A DNA stretch of 64,000 nucleotides from Phormidesmis sp963789215 (GTDB taxonomy: Bacteria > Cyanobacteriota > Cyanobacteriia > Phormidesmidales > Phormidesmidaceae), in the NCBI GenBank assembly GCA_963789215.1, contig CAWBJY010000011.1, positions 992,001-1,056,000 on the forward strand, read 5' to 3'. The notes below the pieces were generated by a model. The model was not told the DNA's origin and did not search any database. It was given only the letters and a program-made list of their open reading frames with translations. Position numbers and translations under genes: made by a program. Numbering within the stretch: position 1 is the stretch's first letter; each line of letters starts with the position of its first letter. Below are positions 1-8,517 of the stretch, one piece after another.

Positions 1-1
1 A

Positions 2-679
2 CCGACTGATAGTTTAGGCGGTGCAGCTATTCCTAAAAAGAAGCGGTCTTCTAGCTACGGCGCTTTTTGGAGTCTGCTGTTCACACCGCCTATTCGCGTT
101 CCGGCGCTGATTCTATTGATGGTGGGCATTGCCTTTGGCTCTATGGTGGCCTTTGTGCCGCTGCATACTCGTCAGCTTGGCGTTCCGATTAATATTGGGC
201 TGATTTACACCGTGAGTGCGATCGCTTCCTTCTCCATCCGCTTCCTCTCGGGTAAAGCCAGCGATCAGCTGGGTCGAGGCCGTTTTATCAGTATGGGGTT
301 GGCTTGCTATACCCTAGCTATGTTCACGCTCTGGCTTTCTGATAGTCCACAAATGTTCCTGATTGCCGGTGCATTTCAGGGTGCAGGGAGCGGCACACTT
401 ATTCCCATCATTGCCGCGCTCATGGCCGATCGCTCCAAGCCTAGCGAACGGGGCCTTACCTTTGGCCTTTGTCTGACCGGATTCGACTTAGGTATCGCCT
501 TAGCCGGGCCAGTGATGGGACAAATTGCTGATGCTGGCAGCTACAGCCTAGTCTTTGCCCTTTCAGGCTGCATGACTCTACTGGGCCTCGTCATATTTAT
601 TACAACTTCTAGCAAAGATCTTACCCACTCCATCCGTTTCGCTCTTAACGGGGGTAGAGACGTCTATGCGATGAAGTAA
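2..679 (+). CDS. MFS transporter, C-terminal part (5' end outside window)
   Basis: The reading frame is open from the left edge, so the gene begins upstream and only the last 226 or so residues are visible. The visible part has hydrophobic segments typical of the second half of a 12-segment major facilitator permease. A loop with SGKASDQLGRGR resembles the cytoplasmic MFS motif G-x-x-x-D-R-x-G-R-R and is followed by a GAGSGT stretch. It would act in the inner membrane as a secondary exporter; the substrate cannot be read. The stop is followed by a short tandem duplication and a hairpin that serves the convergent tRNA gene. The family call is solid, the specificity unknown. Confidence 0.8.
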   Translation, partial: PTDSLGGAAIPKKKRSSSYGAFWSLLFTPPIRVPALILLMVGIAFGSMVAFVPLHTRQLGVPINIGLIYTVSAIASFSIRFLSGKASDQLGRGRFISMGLACYTLAMFTLWLSDSPQMFLIAGAFQGAGSGTLIPIIAALMADRSKPSERGLTFGLCLTGFDLGIALAGPVMGQIADAGSYSLVFALSGCMTLLGLVIFITTSSKDLTHSIRFALNGGRDVYAMK

Positions 680-682
680 AAA

Positions 683-710
683 CCAAAAAAATAAGATCCA
701 AAAAAATAAG
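683..710. repeat. 13-15 bp tandem duplication after MFS stop
   Basis: The unit CCAAAAAAATAAGAT at 683-697 is followed directly by CCAAAAAAATAAG at 698-710. It begins four bases after the stop codon of the transporter. The second copy overlaps the hairpin at 705-740. Confidence 0.8.
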
Positions 711-740
711 GCGTCGAGTATTGCTACCCAACGCCTTATT
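700..740 (-). terminator. Terminator of tRNA-Arg
   Basis: AATAAGGCGT (705-714) and ACGCCTTATT (731-740) form a perfect 10-bp stem with a 16-nt loop. Read on the minus strand the stem is followed by a run of T (the A-run at 700-706), the form expected for intrinsic termination just after the tRNA gene. On the plus strand only CCTT follows, so termination of the MFS gene here would be weaker. Confidence 0.75.
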
Positions 741-747
741 CCTTAAG

Positions 748-821
748 CGAGCCTGGAGAGATTCGAACTCCCGACACCGTAGTCCGTAGCCACGTGCTCT
801 AGTCCACTGAGCTACAGGCCC
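748..821 (-). tRNA. tRNA-Arg (anticodon ACG)
   Basis: On the minus strand the sequence folds as a full cloverleaf. The acceptor stem GGGCCTG pairs with CAGGCTC (one G-U), the D-arm is GCTC/GAGC, the anticodon stem is CGTGG/CTACG around loop CTACGGA with anticodon ACG, and the T-arm is GGGAG-TTCGAAT-CTCTC. The CCA end is not encoded next to the discriminator base G. The ACG anticodon (A34 edited to inosine in bacteria) reads CGN arginine codons. A strong hairpin follows downstream. Confidence 0.95.
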
Positions 822-898
822 TCACCGGGTTTTAATAGTAGCATACCGATTGCGCCGCAAACTCATCAAAATTTCCAATTGTTGTTCTTTACCTCTGC

Positions 899-1396
899 AT
901 GAATAATTCGAGCGACCGTCTCACTCATCTAGATGCTCAAGGCCAGGCCCAAATGGTCGATGTCTCTGCTAAAAGTTCTACCGTTCGCCAAGCGACTGCT
1001 AGCGGCATTGTCTATATGCAATCTGCCACTTTGGCCGCCATTCGAACGGGCAATGCGCCCAAAGGCGATGTTATCGGGACGGCTCGGCTCGCCGGAATTA
1101 TGGCCGCTAAGCAAACATCGAACCTGATTCCGCTGTGCCATCCGCTGCCGCTAAAGAAGATAGAGGTCACGATTGAGCCGGATAGCGAGCTGCCGGGTTA
1201 CCGCATTGAAGCAACGGTTAAGACGAAGTCCGAAACGGGCGTAGAAATGGAGGCGCTAACGGCGGTTTCGGTGGCAGCGCTAACTTTGTACGACATGGCC
1301 AAGGCGCTGGAGAAGTCTATGCGCATTAGTGATATTCAATTAGTTGAGAAAATCGGCGGCAAGTCAGGCCATTGGCAGAAAGCTTCTGCTCAGTAG
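899..1396 (+). CDS. moaC: Cyclic pyranopterin monophosphate synthase MoaC
   Basis: MoaC converts the 3',8-cyclo-GTP product of MoaA to cyclic pyranopterin monophosphate, an early step of molybdenum cofactor synthesis in the cytoplasm. The 165 residues match the usual family length. Family-typical stretches are visible: MVDVSAK (19-25), LCHPLPL (79-85), GVEMEALTAVS (114-124) and the terminal EKIGGKSGHW. The only other moa-type context would lie outside the window, so the gene looks solitary here. Molybdenum cofactor is needed for nitrate reductase in cyanobacteria. The start at 899 was chosen because the frame has no better ATG before the conserved MVDVS motif, although translation could begin at M19. 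Confidence 0.95.
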   Translation: MNNSSDRLTHLDAQGQAQMVDVSAKSSTVRQATASGIVYMQSATLAAIRTGNAPKGDVIGTARLAGIMAAKQTSNLIPLCHPLPLKKIEVTIEPDSELPGYRIEATVKTKSETGVEMEALTAVSVAALTLYDMAKALEKSMRISDIQLVEKIGGKSGHWQKASAQ

Positions 1397-1424
1397 CCCT
1401 CTACAATAAACCCTCTACAATAAG
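1397..1424. repeat. 14-bp tandem duplication directly after moaC
   Basis: CCCTCTACAATAAA (1397-1410) is followed by CCCTCTACAATAAG (1411-1424), 13 of 14 bases identical. It begins on the base after the moaC stop codon. Confidence 0.85.
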
Positions 1425-1452
1425 CAAAGTACCTGCAACACACGAGAACACT

Positions 1453-1716
1453 ATGCCTCCTCGCTGGCCTCGCGAACCCGATCGCGCTAATGACCCTGAG
1501 TACCGCAAGCTAGAAGACCGTCTCAATTTTGCGGTGCATGTTGCGCTATTTGCCTGTATCAATTCTGGCATGTGGTTTTTTAACACGATTAATCCCGGCT
1601 CGCTGCCGCTGGCTAAAACGGTGTCTTTGGTCTGGATAGGGGGACTGATTGTACATGCGGTCTATATCTTTGCGATCGCAGACTACTCTCCAAACCCAGC
1701 CAGCTCGGGCAAGTAG
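1453..1716 (+). CDS. Small membrane protein with two predicted segments (2TM-type)
   Basis: An 87-residue protein. The charged N-terminus (PREPDRANDPEYRKLEDRLN) is followed by two hydrophobic segments, about residues 27-45 and 58-78, joined by a short loop. This layout resembles the 2TM domain family of small bacterial membrane proteins, whose function is not known. The ATG at 1453 is chosen because upstream codons of the frame overlap moaC and look non-coding. It is in the same direction as moaC and DUF3181 and could be co-transcribed. No catalytic motif is visible. Confidence 0.65.
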   Translation: MPPRWPREPDRANDPEYRKLEDRLNFAVHVALFACINSGMWFFNTINPGSLPLAKTVSLVWIGGLIVHAVYIFAIADYSPNPASSGK

Positions 1717-1754
1717 AATACCGCTCGCTCAACCATTCACTACGAGGACACACC

Positions 1755-2063
1755 ATGGCTACAGCTAACTCCACCGAAAATGTAGAAGCTTTAGCTGCTG
1801 AAATTAGCGAGAATATCTATATAGATATTGCTAAATGGCATCTTTACTTAGGCGACGCTAAGCTACATACGCCACTGGCCGAAAAGCTGTTGCCGATGGT
1901 AGCTAGCGGCGATATCTCTGAGGACAGCGTGATTAAGGTGCTGCAAGATATTCCGATTAAGCTAGGCGGTGGTAAGAAAACCTTGCCCCTAGCCGATTTG
2001 ATGCCGATGCAGTGCCATGTCAATTTGCTCGATCTGCTGGAAGAGTTTCAGCGCAAGCTATAG
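1755..2063 (+). CDS. DUF3181-like cyanobacterial protein
   Basis: A 102-residue soluble protein without cysteine clusters or membrane segments. The features IYIDIAKWHLYLGDAKLH and the ending DLLEEFQRKL recall the small cyanobacterial family DUF3181, for which no function is established. The start ATG at 1755 is preceded by GAGGA at a proper distance. It lies 38 bases after the 2TM gene. The family assignment is from memory of the sequence pattern and is moderate. Confidence 0.65.
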   Translation: MATANSTENVEALAAEISENIYIDIAKWHLYLGDAKLHTPLAEKLLPMVASGDISEDSVIKVLQDIPIKLGGGKKTLPLADLMPMQCHVNLLDLLEEFQRKL

Positions 2064-2185
2064 GCGGGTTGGCTAGCCCTAATTCGACCCTGCTAGACTT
2101 TCTTTCAAAATCTCCTTTCTAATAAAGAAAATAAAAGTTAATATGGTTATACATATTTGCTTAATTATTTATTTTCAGGAGAACA

Positions 2186-2614
2186 ATGGGTCTTTTCGAG
2201 GCAATTTTCGGTAAGAGCGCACCTAAAGACGATACGGCGCAAAAGCAAGCCTTCTATCTCAGTGACGATGACGCTAAAAGCTTTGGCAACATCGACTACA
2301 TGCGTTCTAACAAAACCGTCAGACGCACCTTTGCCAAAAAGAAAGGTCAAACTGAGCATATGGAGAGCATTCGACAGATCTCTGCAATGAAGAAAGTTAA
2401 TTTGGATGGTAGCCCCGTCAAAGGACAGGCTTCCTACGGCGTATCTGAGTCAACAGCTAGTACGCCCAACTTTAGCGACGCGCCGACGCCTTCTTTCGAG
2501 AATAAGTCTGCTCCTAAGTCTCCTGCCCAAAGCAGTTCGTCTACGACTCGCCGCAAGCCATCTTCTAGCGACATGGACATGTTCCGAGACATGGCTAAAA
2601 AGATTGGTAAATAG
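2186..2614 (+). CDS. Conserved-type hypothetical protein with Ser/Pro-rich tail
   Basis: A 142-residue protein not recognised. The N-terminus begins MGLFEAIFGK, then a basic stretch (TVRRTFAKKKGQ, about 43-55), then a low-complexity Ser/Thr/Pro/Ala linker (about 85-130) and a short amphipathic end MDMFRDMAKKIGK. The pattern suggests a peripheral or disordered protein rather than an enzyme. A good ribosome-binding site (CAGGAGAA) precedes the ATG and an AT-rich promoter-like stretch lies at 2100-2165. A strong terminator follows. Confidence 0.7.
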   Translation: MGLFEAIFGKSAPKDDTAQKQAFYLSDDDAKSFGNIDYMRSNKTVRRTFAKKKGQTEHMESIRQISAMKKVNLDGSPVKGQASYGVSESTASTPNFSDAPTPSFENKSAPKSPAQSSSSTTRRKPSSSDMDMFRDMAKKIGK

Positions 2615-2677
2615 GCTTTTGCAGAAGTTTGCAACCTAAGGACGTTAGAAGCAGACTTTTCTTAATATTTCAACTTA

Positions 2678-2708
2678 CGGCGATCGCTTATGCGATCGCC
2701 GTTTTTTT
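2678..2708 (+). terminator. Intrinsic terminator after the 142-residue gene
   Basis: CGGCGATCGC (2678-2687) and GCGATCGCCG (2692-2701) form a 10-bp stem with loop TTAT, followed by seven T. The stem is built from two HIP1 octamers. Confidence 0.9.
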
Positions 2709-2714
2709 GTAGGT

Positions 2715-4124
2715 CTAGGGCGTTTCTATCAAGACCGTAGCCGGTACTTTCCTCAATAGTGTGAGTGCTCTTGTCATCATTAAGACCGTTAGGGCTAGCC
2801 AGAGTAGATGGGGTAGCGCTAGGTACCTAGCGATCGCAGCCAAAGGCAAAAATCCGACGAGAGCCGCTATTAAGGTCGAATTGCGCAGCGATCGCCCGTC
2901 GGTCAGCCCTAGAAAGTAGCCGTCTAACGTAAAGGCTACGCCGCCGAAGCTGAGTACCGGTAGTAGCCAAGCAATATATGTGGGAATGGCATTGAGCAAG
3001 ATGGCGTGATCGGTGAGCAGTGGAAAAAAGGCAGATGGGACGAAGATGAGAAAAAGGGCGATCGCACTTCCTAAAACTACGCTGCCACCTATACCCAACA
3101 GCAATAGCCCATACAGATTACCTTTGGATTGACTGCCATAAAATTTGCCCGCATAGCTCTCTACTGCTAGCGCAATGCCGTCCATAAAATAGGCAGACAT
3201 CAAAAACACCTGCATGAGTAGCGCATTGACGCCCAAAATAGTGTCGCCTAGCCCTGAGCTGAAGTTAGTGAATAGCGACATCGAAATCACTAGCGCAAAG
3301 GTGCGAACTAAAATATCTCGATTCAAATTGAACAAAGACATCAGCGCCGACGGTTGCCACAGCCGAGTTTGAATAGCGGCCCATCGCTGCCAGGGAATCC
3401 CGTTTGAAATGACCAAGCCAATGCCCGTCACTAGCATGATGTATTGACTCAGCGCAGTGGCTAGCCCCGCGCCGTAGCTTTCTAGCCCCAACCGCTGAAT
3501 AAACCAGTAGTCGAGCAAGATATTGCTGCCGTTGCCGATAATAGCCAACACCACTACCTGCTTGCCCTGACTTCTCCCTAATAGCCAGCCGAGCAGCACA
3601 AAATTTAGCAGCACCGCCGGAGCGCCCACGATACGCCCGTTGTAAAAGTCTATTGCGGCTAGCCGCGCCTCTGGCCCAGTTTGCAACAGGGCAAACCCTG
3701 CTGTAGAAATAGGCGATCGCAGCAGCCAGATCACTAAGCCCGTTCCAAGCGCTAGCAGCGAATTACGAACGACAATCAGCCACACTTCATCTAAGTCGCC
3801 TTTTCCCAATGCCTGGGCGGTCGGCCCGGTTGTGCCCATCCGAAAAAAGTTAAAGCTCCAGTAAATGACGTTAAAAATGACCGTCGCTAAAGCTACGCCG
3901 TTGAGATATCGAATGTCCGATAGGTGACCTAGAAAAGCGGTGTCGATAAGTCCAGCTAGCGGCACCATCAAGTTTGAGAGCGTGTTGGCGATCGCTAGCT
4001 GGCTAAAAGGCAGCAGCCAATCGCCAATGATGGGTGGGGGTAAATGCTGAGCGCTAAAGGGCTGGCTGATTGTTGTGACGGTTTGCTGCACTAGCCGCTG
4101 AGCGAGCTTTTGCGAATGGGCCAT
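2715..4124 (-). CDS. MATE family efflux transporter (DinF-like)
   Basis: A 469-residue polytopic membrane protein with about 12 hydrophobic segments. The stretch NLMVPLAGLIDTAFLGHLSD near residue 52 is the typical N-terminal signature of multidrug and toxin extrusion proteins of the DinF branch, and a second related half starts near residue 260. MATE proteins export cationic compounds by Na+ or H+ antiport. The ATG at 4124 is the first in frame. It converges on the 142-residue gene and is divergent from the TPR gene, with 119 bases between starts. The substrate cannot be predicted. Confidence 0.85.
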   Translation of the reverse strand: MAHSQKLAQRLVQQTVTTISQPFSAQHLPPPIIGDWLLPFSQLAIANTLSNLMVPLAGLIDTAFLGHLSDIRYLNGVALATVIFNVIYWSFNFFRMGTTGPTAQALGKGDLDEVWLIVVRNSLLALGTGLVIWLLRSPISTAGFALLQTGPEARLAAIDFYNGRIVGAPAVLLNFVLLGWLLGRSQGKQVVVLAIIGNGSNILLDYWFIQRLGLESYGAGLATALSQYIMLVTGIGLVISNGIPWQRWAAIQTRLWQPSALMSLFNLNRDILVRTFALVISMSLFTNFSSGLGDTILGVNALLMQVFLMSAYFMDGIALAVESYAGKFYGSQSKGNLYGLLLLGIGGSVVLGSAIALFLIFVPSAFFPLLTDHAILLNAIPTYIAWLLPVLSFGGVAFTLDGYFLGLTDGRSLRNSTLIAALVGFLPLAAIARYLALPHLLWLALTVLMMTRALTLLRKVPATVLIETP

Positions 4125-4243
4125 GTTTTGCTGTCGCCAAATTTAATAGCCGAATTGGGAAATCTACATGTACTTAGTTTAGTTTCTTCATAAACGAATC
4201 TTTTTCTCAAATTTGCCTAGCACACCTTTTCTCCCAAAACGTC

Positions 4244-5866
4244 ATGAATCGCAGCGGCCTTACGGTTTTGAGCATTGCTACCCTCTTCGGCAGCTTGGTT
4301 GGCTCTTGGCCAGCCCAGGCGGAAAGCCTCAGCGTTGAGAACTCTTTCGACGCAGTTATTTTGCCAGTGCTTAATGTCGATATCGACGCCGATTTTATTG
4401 AGCCTCGCTCAGAGACTCCAGAAGCTGTAGCGCCAGCAGATGTAGAACCAGCAGATGTAGCACCAGCAGACGTAGCGCCAGAAAGCGATTGGCAACCAGC
4501 GCTGCCTCAGCAGGCTCTGCCTAATTTAGATAGGGATCTAGAGACAACCGTAGAGGCAGAAACGCCGGTTGCTCCGACGCTGGCAGATGCGATGAAGGCA
4601 TATAGCGCAGGTGTGAAAAGCTATAAAAAAGAGAGCTTTGCCGCTGCGCTTGAGCAGTTTAACGCCGCAATTGCTATCAACCCAGACTACGCCGAAGCTT
4701 ACCTGTTTAGAGCCGCAACTCATCGAGCGTTGAACAATACAACGGCGGCGATGGAGGACTATAGAACGGCGATCGCAGTTCGTTCGGACTATGCGCTGGC
4801 CTATTTTGCACAGGGCGCACTGTTCTATGAAATGGGCGAGCTATCTTCTGCAATGGGCGCGTTCAATCAGGCGATCGCGATCGCGCCGGGCTATGTCGAA
4901 GCTCATGATTATTTGGGATTGACTAAGGCGGCGGCTCGCAACTTTGCCGGGGCGCTAGCTGATTACGATGTGGCGCTAGGATTAGACCCGACCGATGCAC
5001 CAACGTTGATGCACCGGGGGGCAGCTTTGATTGAGATGAAGGAGTTCGATAGTGCGATCGCGCCGCTGACCGCTGCGATTGAAAACAGCAGTGACTATGC
5101 CGAAGCCTATCTCAACCGGGGCGTCGCTTACTACAACCTAGGTACGCTACCCGCCGCCCTTAAGGATCTCAATGCATCGATCGCCATTGACGACAGCAGC
5201 AGCGAAGCCTTTTATAACCGCAGCTACGTTTATTCGGCGCTAGGCCGACCTAATGACGCCCTCAAAGATATCAATACTGTACTGGCTCGTCAGCCCAACT
5301 CAATTGAGGCTTACATGGCGCGAGGAACGTTATACAGCGCTCAAGGCGAACATTTGGCCGCACTTGCCGACTTTGATCGGGTGATTGAGCTAGACGCTTA
5401 CTCTAGTGAAGCCTACCGACAGCGAGCGGCTGTTTATGTGGCTAGTGACAATCTGCCTGAGGCGATCGCCGATTATGACAGTGCCATCGGCCTAAATCCG
5501 GTGGATGAAGATATCTACAAAGGTCGCGCTGATGCTTACGCGATCTACGGTAATTTGCCAGCGGCTATCTCCGACTACACTTACGCAATTGAACTAGACA
5601 ACAATAACGACTTGGCGCTAGCTGCTCGGGGCCGCGCGCTGTACGAATCGGGTGATGCTAACGGGGCATACCAGGATTTCTCAACAATTATTCGCCGCAG
5701 TCCGACGGCAAATGCAGATATTTACTACTACCGAGGTCTTGCTTTGGTAGCACTTGGCGATAGCTTTGCGGCTCATAGCGATTTGCAATCTGCTGCCGAA
5801 CGCTATCTGGCTAGCGGTGAAGCCGATGGCTATCGCGCGGTGCTCGCTCAGATAAAAGATCTCTAA
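4244..5866 (+). CDS. Exported TPR-repeat protein (about 12 repeats)
   Basis: A 540-residue protein. Residues 1-26 look like a signal peptide ending SWPAQA-E, so it is likely periplasmic or anchored outside the membrane. Residues 60-80 are a low-complexity Pro/Ala/Asp/Val segment encoded by a DNA tandem repeat. From about residue 110 to the end come about 12 tetratricopeptide repeats with the usual A-x-A-Y/F-x-x-R/G and A-I-x-x-x-P pattern. TPR superhelices mediate protein contacts, so it is probably a scaffold. A terminator follows at 5901. The partner is unknown. Confidence 0.85.
   Translation: MNRSGLTVLSIATLFGSLVGSWPAQAESLSVENSFDAVILPVLNVDIDADFIEPRSETPEAVAPADVEPADVAPADVAPESDWQPALPQQALPNLDRDLETTVEAETPVAPTLADAMKAYSAGVKSYKKESFAAALEQFNAAIAINPDYAEAYLFRAATHRALNNTTAAMEDYRTAIAVRSDYALAYFAQGALFYEMGELSSAMGAFNQAIAIAPGYVEAHDYLGLTKAAARNFAGALADYDVALGLDPTDAPTLMHRGAALIEMKEFDSAIAPLTAAIENSSDYAEAYLNRGVAYYNLGTLPAALKDLNASIAIDDSSSEAFYNRSYVYSALGRPNDALKDINTVLARQPNSIEAYMARGTLYSAQGEHLAALADFDRVIELDAYSSEAYRQRAAVYVASDNLPEAIADYDSAIGLNPVDEDIYKGRADAYAIYGNLPAAISDYTYAIELDNNNDLALAARGRALYESGDANGAYQDFSTIIRRSPTANADIYYYRGLALVALGDSFAAHSDLQSAAERYLASGEADGYRAVLAQIKDL
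4427..4480 (+). repeat. 15-bp in-frame tandem repeat inside TPR gene
   Basis: Units of the form GTAGMRCCAGCAGAY occur at 4427-4441, 4442-4456 and 4457-4471, with a partial fourth to 4480. They encode Val-Ala/Glu-Pro-Ala-Asp repeats between the signal peptide and the TPR domain, a linker that can change length by slippage. Confidence 0.85.
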
Positions 5867-5900
5867 ATCTACGAAGTTTTAGAGACTGAGCATTCGCAGA

Positions 5901-5932
5901 AAAGGGACTGTACACTAAGTGCAGTCCTTTTT
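5901..5932 (+). terminator. Terminator after TPR gene
   Basis: GGACTGTAC (5905-5913) pairs with GTGCAGTCC (5919-5927), with one G-U pair and a 5-nt loop, followed by TTTTT. It ends the TPR transcript 39 bases past the stop and lies just before the DUF3122 start. Confidence 0.85.
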
Positions 5933-5943
5933 AGTTTTCATTA

Positions 5944-6558
5944 ATGCTTCAGCGGATACGGTTTTGGCGACTTTGGATGCAGCGATCGCCCGTTCAATGT
6001 TTAGTTTCTGTTTCTAAGCGATCGCCAAACAGATTTTCGCTATTAGCAGTTCGCTGCTGCTTGCTCCTTATTGTGATGGGATCTGGCTTACTGTTTGCGC
6101 CTGGGGCGATCGCGATACCGCAGCCACTCGCTTCTATTCATACCTATCAAGAACAGCCAGGACAAACCACGTTTCGCTCCAAGCAAAGCCTGCGCGATCG
6201 CTCGGATCGCTCTTGGCAGGTCATTCTTTTTAAGCGCTATCAGGCCCAAGATGTTCAGGGGCTTTATCTCCGCTTAATTGGATTTCCAGGGATGGTTTCG
6301 GTGAAACAAAAGCAGCCCATTACGATTGCAACCGGTGCTAGCGCTCAGTGGCAGGCCAAGGCCGAGCTAGACCCACAGACGCCAGAACTGCCAGAGTATG
6401 CGGCGCAGTACAATGTGGCCCAGGCAATTTCCGAAATTACCGGCGACATCCCTTTACAGATAAACATTCCGCTGGGTGATGGCACCGCTGCCCAGCTAGT
6501 CGTTCCGCCTTTTGCGGTGCACGAATGGCGCGATCTTAACGCTCAGTCACCCGGTTGA
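5944..6558 (+). CDS. DUF3122-like exported cyanobacterial protein
   Basis: A 204-residue protein with a long N-terminus and a hydrophobic segment at about 36-57 ending AIA, likely a signal peptide. The mature part contains YQEQPGQTTFRSKQSLRD and WQVILFKRY, which recall DUF3122, a cyanobacterial family without known function. If translation began at the ATG at 6076 the signal peptide would be of normal length; the ATG at 5944 gives an unusually long, arginine-rich leader. It is tail-to-tail with lipA, 16 bases apart. Confidence 0.6.
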   Translation: MLQRIRFWRLWMQRSPVQCLVSVSKRSPNRFSLLAVRCCLLLIVMGSGLLFAPGAIAIPQPLASIHTYQEQPGQTTFRSKQSLRDRSDRSWQVILFKRYQAQDVQGLYLRLIGFPGMVSVKQKQPITIATGASAQWQAKAELDPQTPELPEYAAQYNVAQAISEITGDIPLQINIPLGDGTAAQLVVPPFAVHEWRDLNAQSPG

Positions 6559-6574
6559 TGAGCCTTTGCTAGCG

Positions 6575-7489
6575 CTACGGCTGTTCGCCTGCGTGGTAAG
6601 AACTGCGCACTAAAGGCCCAGAGCGTACGTGGGAAAACCCCATCTGGCGGGCAATCTTGCCTAGCTCGTCGAACGCTTCAGGCGTCCAATATTTTTGCAC
6701 GGGTAGATGAGCTAAAGAAGGGCGCATATATTGGCCAATGGTGAGGCGATCGCACGCTACCGCCCGCAGATCTTGCATAGCCTCAACGAGCTCTTCTTGC
6801 GTTTCGCCATGGCCTACCATCAGCCCGGATTTGGTAGGAATGGCTGCATCGGCTGCTTTTACATAGCGCAGCACATCGAGCGATCGCGCATACTTTGCCC
6901 CTCGACGCACGGGGCCTTGCAGCCTCTCTACCGTCTCTACGTTGTGATTAAAGCAAGCAGGCTGAGCCTTTACAACGGTTTCTACCCTGGCTTTCTGCTG
7001 TTCTGCGGCGGCTGTCCCACTCCAAAAATCAGGCGTTAGTACCTCAATTTCGGTTTCTGGGTTTTGCTGACGCACGGCTTCCATCGTTTTTACAAACCAG
7101 CTTGCACCGCCATCAGGCAAATCATCTCTGGCAACGGCTGTTAGCACCACGTAGCGTAACCCCAGCAGCTTTACAGACTCCGCTACTTTTTGCGGTTCTT
7201 CCTCGTCTAGCGGCATGGGCGCATGCCCCTTATCTACCTGACAAAACGCGCAGCTACGCGTACAAACTGGCCCCATTAGCAAAAAAGTCGCCGTTTGGTT
7301 GGCGTAGCACTCGCCCCGATTAGGACAGCGCCCTTCCTCGCAGATGGTGTGAATCTGCCGCTGCTTGATTATTTTTTGTACTTTCGATAGCTCGCTGGCC
7401 TTGCCGATGGGCCGACGTAGCCAGTCAGGCATTGCCAAAATCTCAGGCCGCTGGCGTGCAGCTACAGGAGGTTCAAAGGAAGTAGGCAT
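6575..7489 (-). CDS. lipA: Lipoyl synthase (radical SAM)
   Basis: LipA inserts two sulfur atoms into protein-bound octanoyl groups to make lipoate for 2-oxoacid dehydrogenases and the glycine cleavage system. Both iron-sulfur sites are visible: C50-x4-C55-x5-C61 (CEEGRCPNRGEC) for the auxiliary cluster and C76-x3-C80-x2-C83 for the radical SAM cluster. The C-terminal RSSYHA motif, which carries the serine ligand of the auxiliary cluster, is present. The length of 304 residues is normal. The ATG at 7489 follows a purine-rich stretch. Cyanobacteria often have two copies; only one is in this window. Confidence 0.95.
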   Translation of the reverse strand: MPTSFEPPVAARQRPEILAMPDWLRRPIGKASELSKVQKIIKQRQIHTICEEGRCPNRGECYANQTATFLLMGPVCTRSCAFCQVDKGHAPMPLDEEEPQKVAESVKLLGLRYVVLTAVARDDLPDGGASWFVKTMEAVRQQNPETEIEVLTPDFWSGTAAAEQQKARVETVVKAQPACFNHNVETVERLQGPVRRGAKYARSLDVLRYVKAADAAIPTKSGLMVGHGETQEELVEAMQDLRAVACDRLTIGQYMRPSLAHLPVQKYWTPEAFDELGKIARQMGFSHVRSGPLVRSSYHAGEQP

Positions 7490-7625
7490 TGTAAGAAGGC
7501 GAAGATAGGAAAAGGTGTTTCTATTCTACAGTCGCGCTCAGTGTCGCGCTTAATCAGAAGGCTCCTAGCCGAACAATCTGTGGATTTTTCTTGTTTCTTT
7601 ATCCTCAGATTCTGGGCAACTTTAA

Positions 7626-7655
7626 ACCAACGTCTACCGAACCAACCTCTACTGA
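7626..7655. repeat. 15-bp imperfect tandem duplication before response regulator
   Basis: ACCAACGTCTACCGA (7626-7640) is followed by ACCAACCTCTACTGA (7641-7655), 13 of 15 identical. It lies in the spacer between the divergent lipA and response-regulator genes. Confidence 0.75.
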
Positions 7656-7704
7656 AGAAGGGCGGCTAGGCTTCAGTTTTTCATGCCAGCCAAAGGAGTC
7701 CGTC

Positions 7705-8256
7705 GTGGCCAGTCACAAAATTCTAGTAATTGACGACAGCCGAGTCATTCGTGCTCGGGTCAGAGAGATGCTTCCTAAGGGCAACTTCGAAGTTATTGAA
7801 GCGACGGACGGGATCGAGGGAATCGAGGCAATCCGCGCCGAGAAGCCAAATTTGATCATGCTGGACTTCTTGCTGCCCCGGATGAGTGGCTACGAAGTTT
7901 ATGAGGAGATTCAGGGCGATCCGGCGTTTCAAAATATTCCGCTCGTCATGATGTCGGGCCGCCGCGAAGAGCTAACCGAGAAGATTCAAGAGCCTTTTGA
8001 GTTTTTTGAGTTTATTGAGAAGCCGTTTGAGCAAAAGGAGCTGATTGGCGCGATTAAAGGGGCGATGGCAAAAGCTCGCAAGGTTCGTCCGCAAAAAGTA
8101 GCCGTGAGCGCACCGGCTGTGCCAGCTACGGGGACTGATTCTGCGGCTGAAATTGCAGGCTTGCAAAAACAAGTTGATGCCCTGACTAGAGATGTCGCTG
8201 CGCTAAAGGCTCAAAGCAATAAGATTCTGGCTTTTATTAAAAAGAAGCTGACTTAG
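7705..8256 (+). CDS. Response regulator with receiver domain and coiled-coil tail
   Basis: A 183-residue protein starting at GTG 7705, chosen because AAAGGAG lies 7 bases upstream and HKILVIDDS then sits at the normal N-terminus. The receiver domain (about 1-120) has the acidic pair in VIDDS, the phospho-acceptor in LIMLDFLLP and the conserved lysine in EKPF. The tail has an Ala/Pro-rich linker (about 130-145) and a heptad-like stretch (LQKQVDALTRDVAALKAQSNKI) likely to form a coiled coil. There is no DNA-binding or enzymatic output, so it probably signals through protein contact or oligomerisation. The partner kinase is not in the window. Confidence 0.85.
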   Translation: MASHKILVIDDSRVIRARVREMLPKGNFEVIEATDGIEGIEAIRAEKPNLIMLDFLLPRMSGYEVYEEIQGDPAFQNIPLVMMSGRREELTEKIQEPFEFFEFIEKPFEQKELIGAIKGAMAKARKVRPQKVAVSAPAVPATGTDSAAEIAGLQKQVDALTRDVAALKAQSNKILAFIKKKLT

Positions 8257-8304
8257 GCTCTATCTAGACTCCGCTTGGACAGTTGAATGTAAAGCATCTC
8301 AAAG

Positions 8305-8338
8305 GCTCGGCGATCGCTTACGATCGCTGAGCTTTTTT
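8305..8338 (+). terminator. Terminator after response regulator
   Basis: GCTCGGCGATCG (8305-8316) pairs with CGATCGCTGAGC (8321-8332), 12 bp with one G-U and loop CTTA, followed by six T. Confidence 0.9.
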
Positions 8339-8442
8339 CGTAATTCCTTTTCTCAATCCCTAGAAGCCATTGGCGCTGCCGCTTGCCGCATTGCTTAGGC
8401 GCTGAAGCTTTTGGAACCATCGATAGCGCGAAGGTTTTGGCA

Positions 8443-8477
8443 ATTATGCGCCACACTTGGCATTCGTCCCGCATAAT
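8443..8477. repeat. Inverted repeat upstream of aspS
   Basis: ATTATGCG (8443-8450) and CGCATAAT (8470-8477) form an 8-bp inverted repeat with a 19-nt spacer, flanked on both sides by the direct repeat AAGGTTTT. It lies 41 bases before the aspS start and could be an operator or leader structure. Confidence 0.5.
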
Positions 8478-8517
8478 GTAAAGGTTTTGTTTTGGTATTC
8501 CTACCTGCTGTGTCGAT

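Noticed and set aside
8443..8477. Inverted repeat before aspS considered as a T-box or terminator
   Set aside because: No T-run follows and T-box elements are not expected in cyanobacteria; listed only as a repeat.
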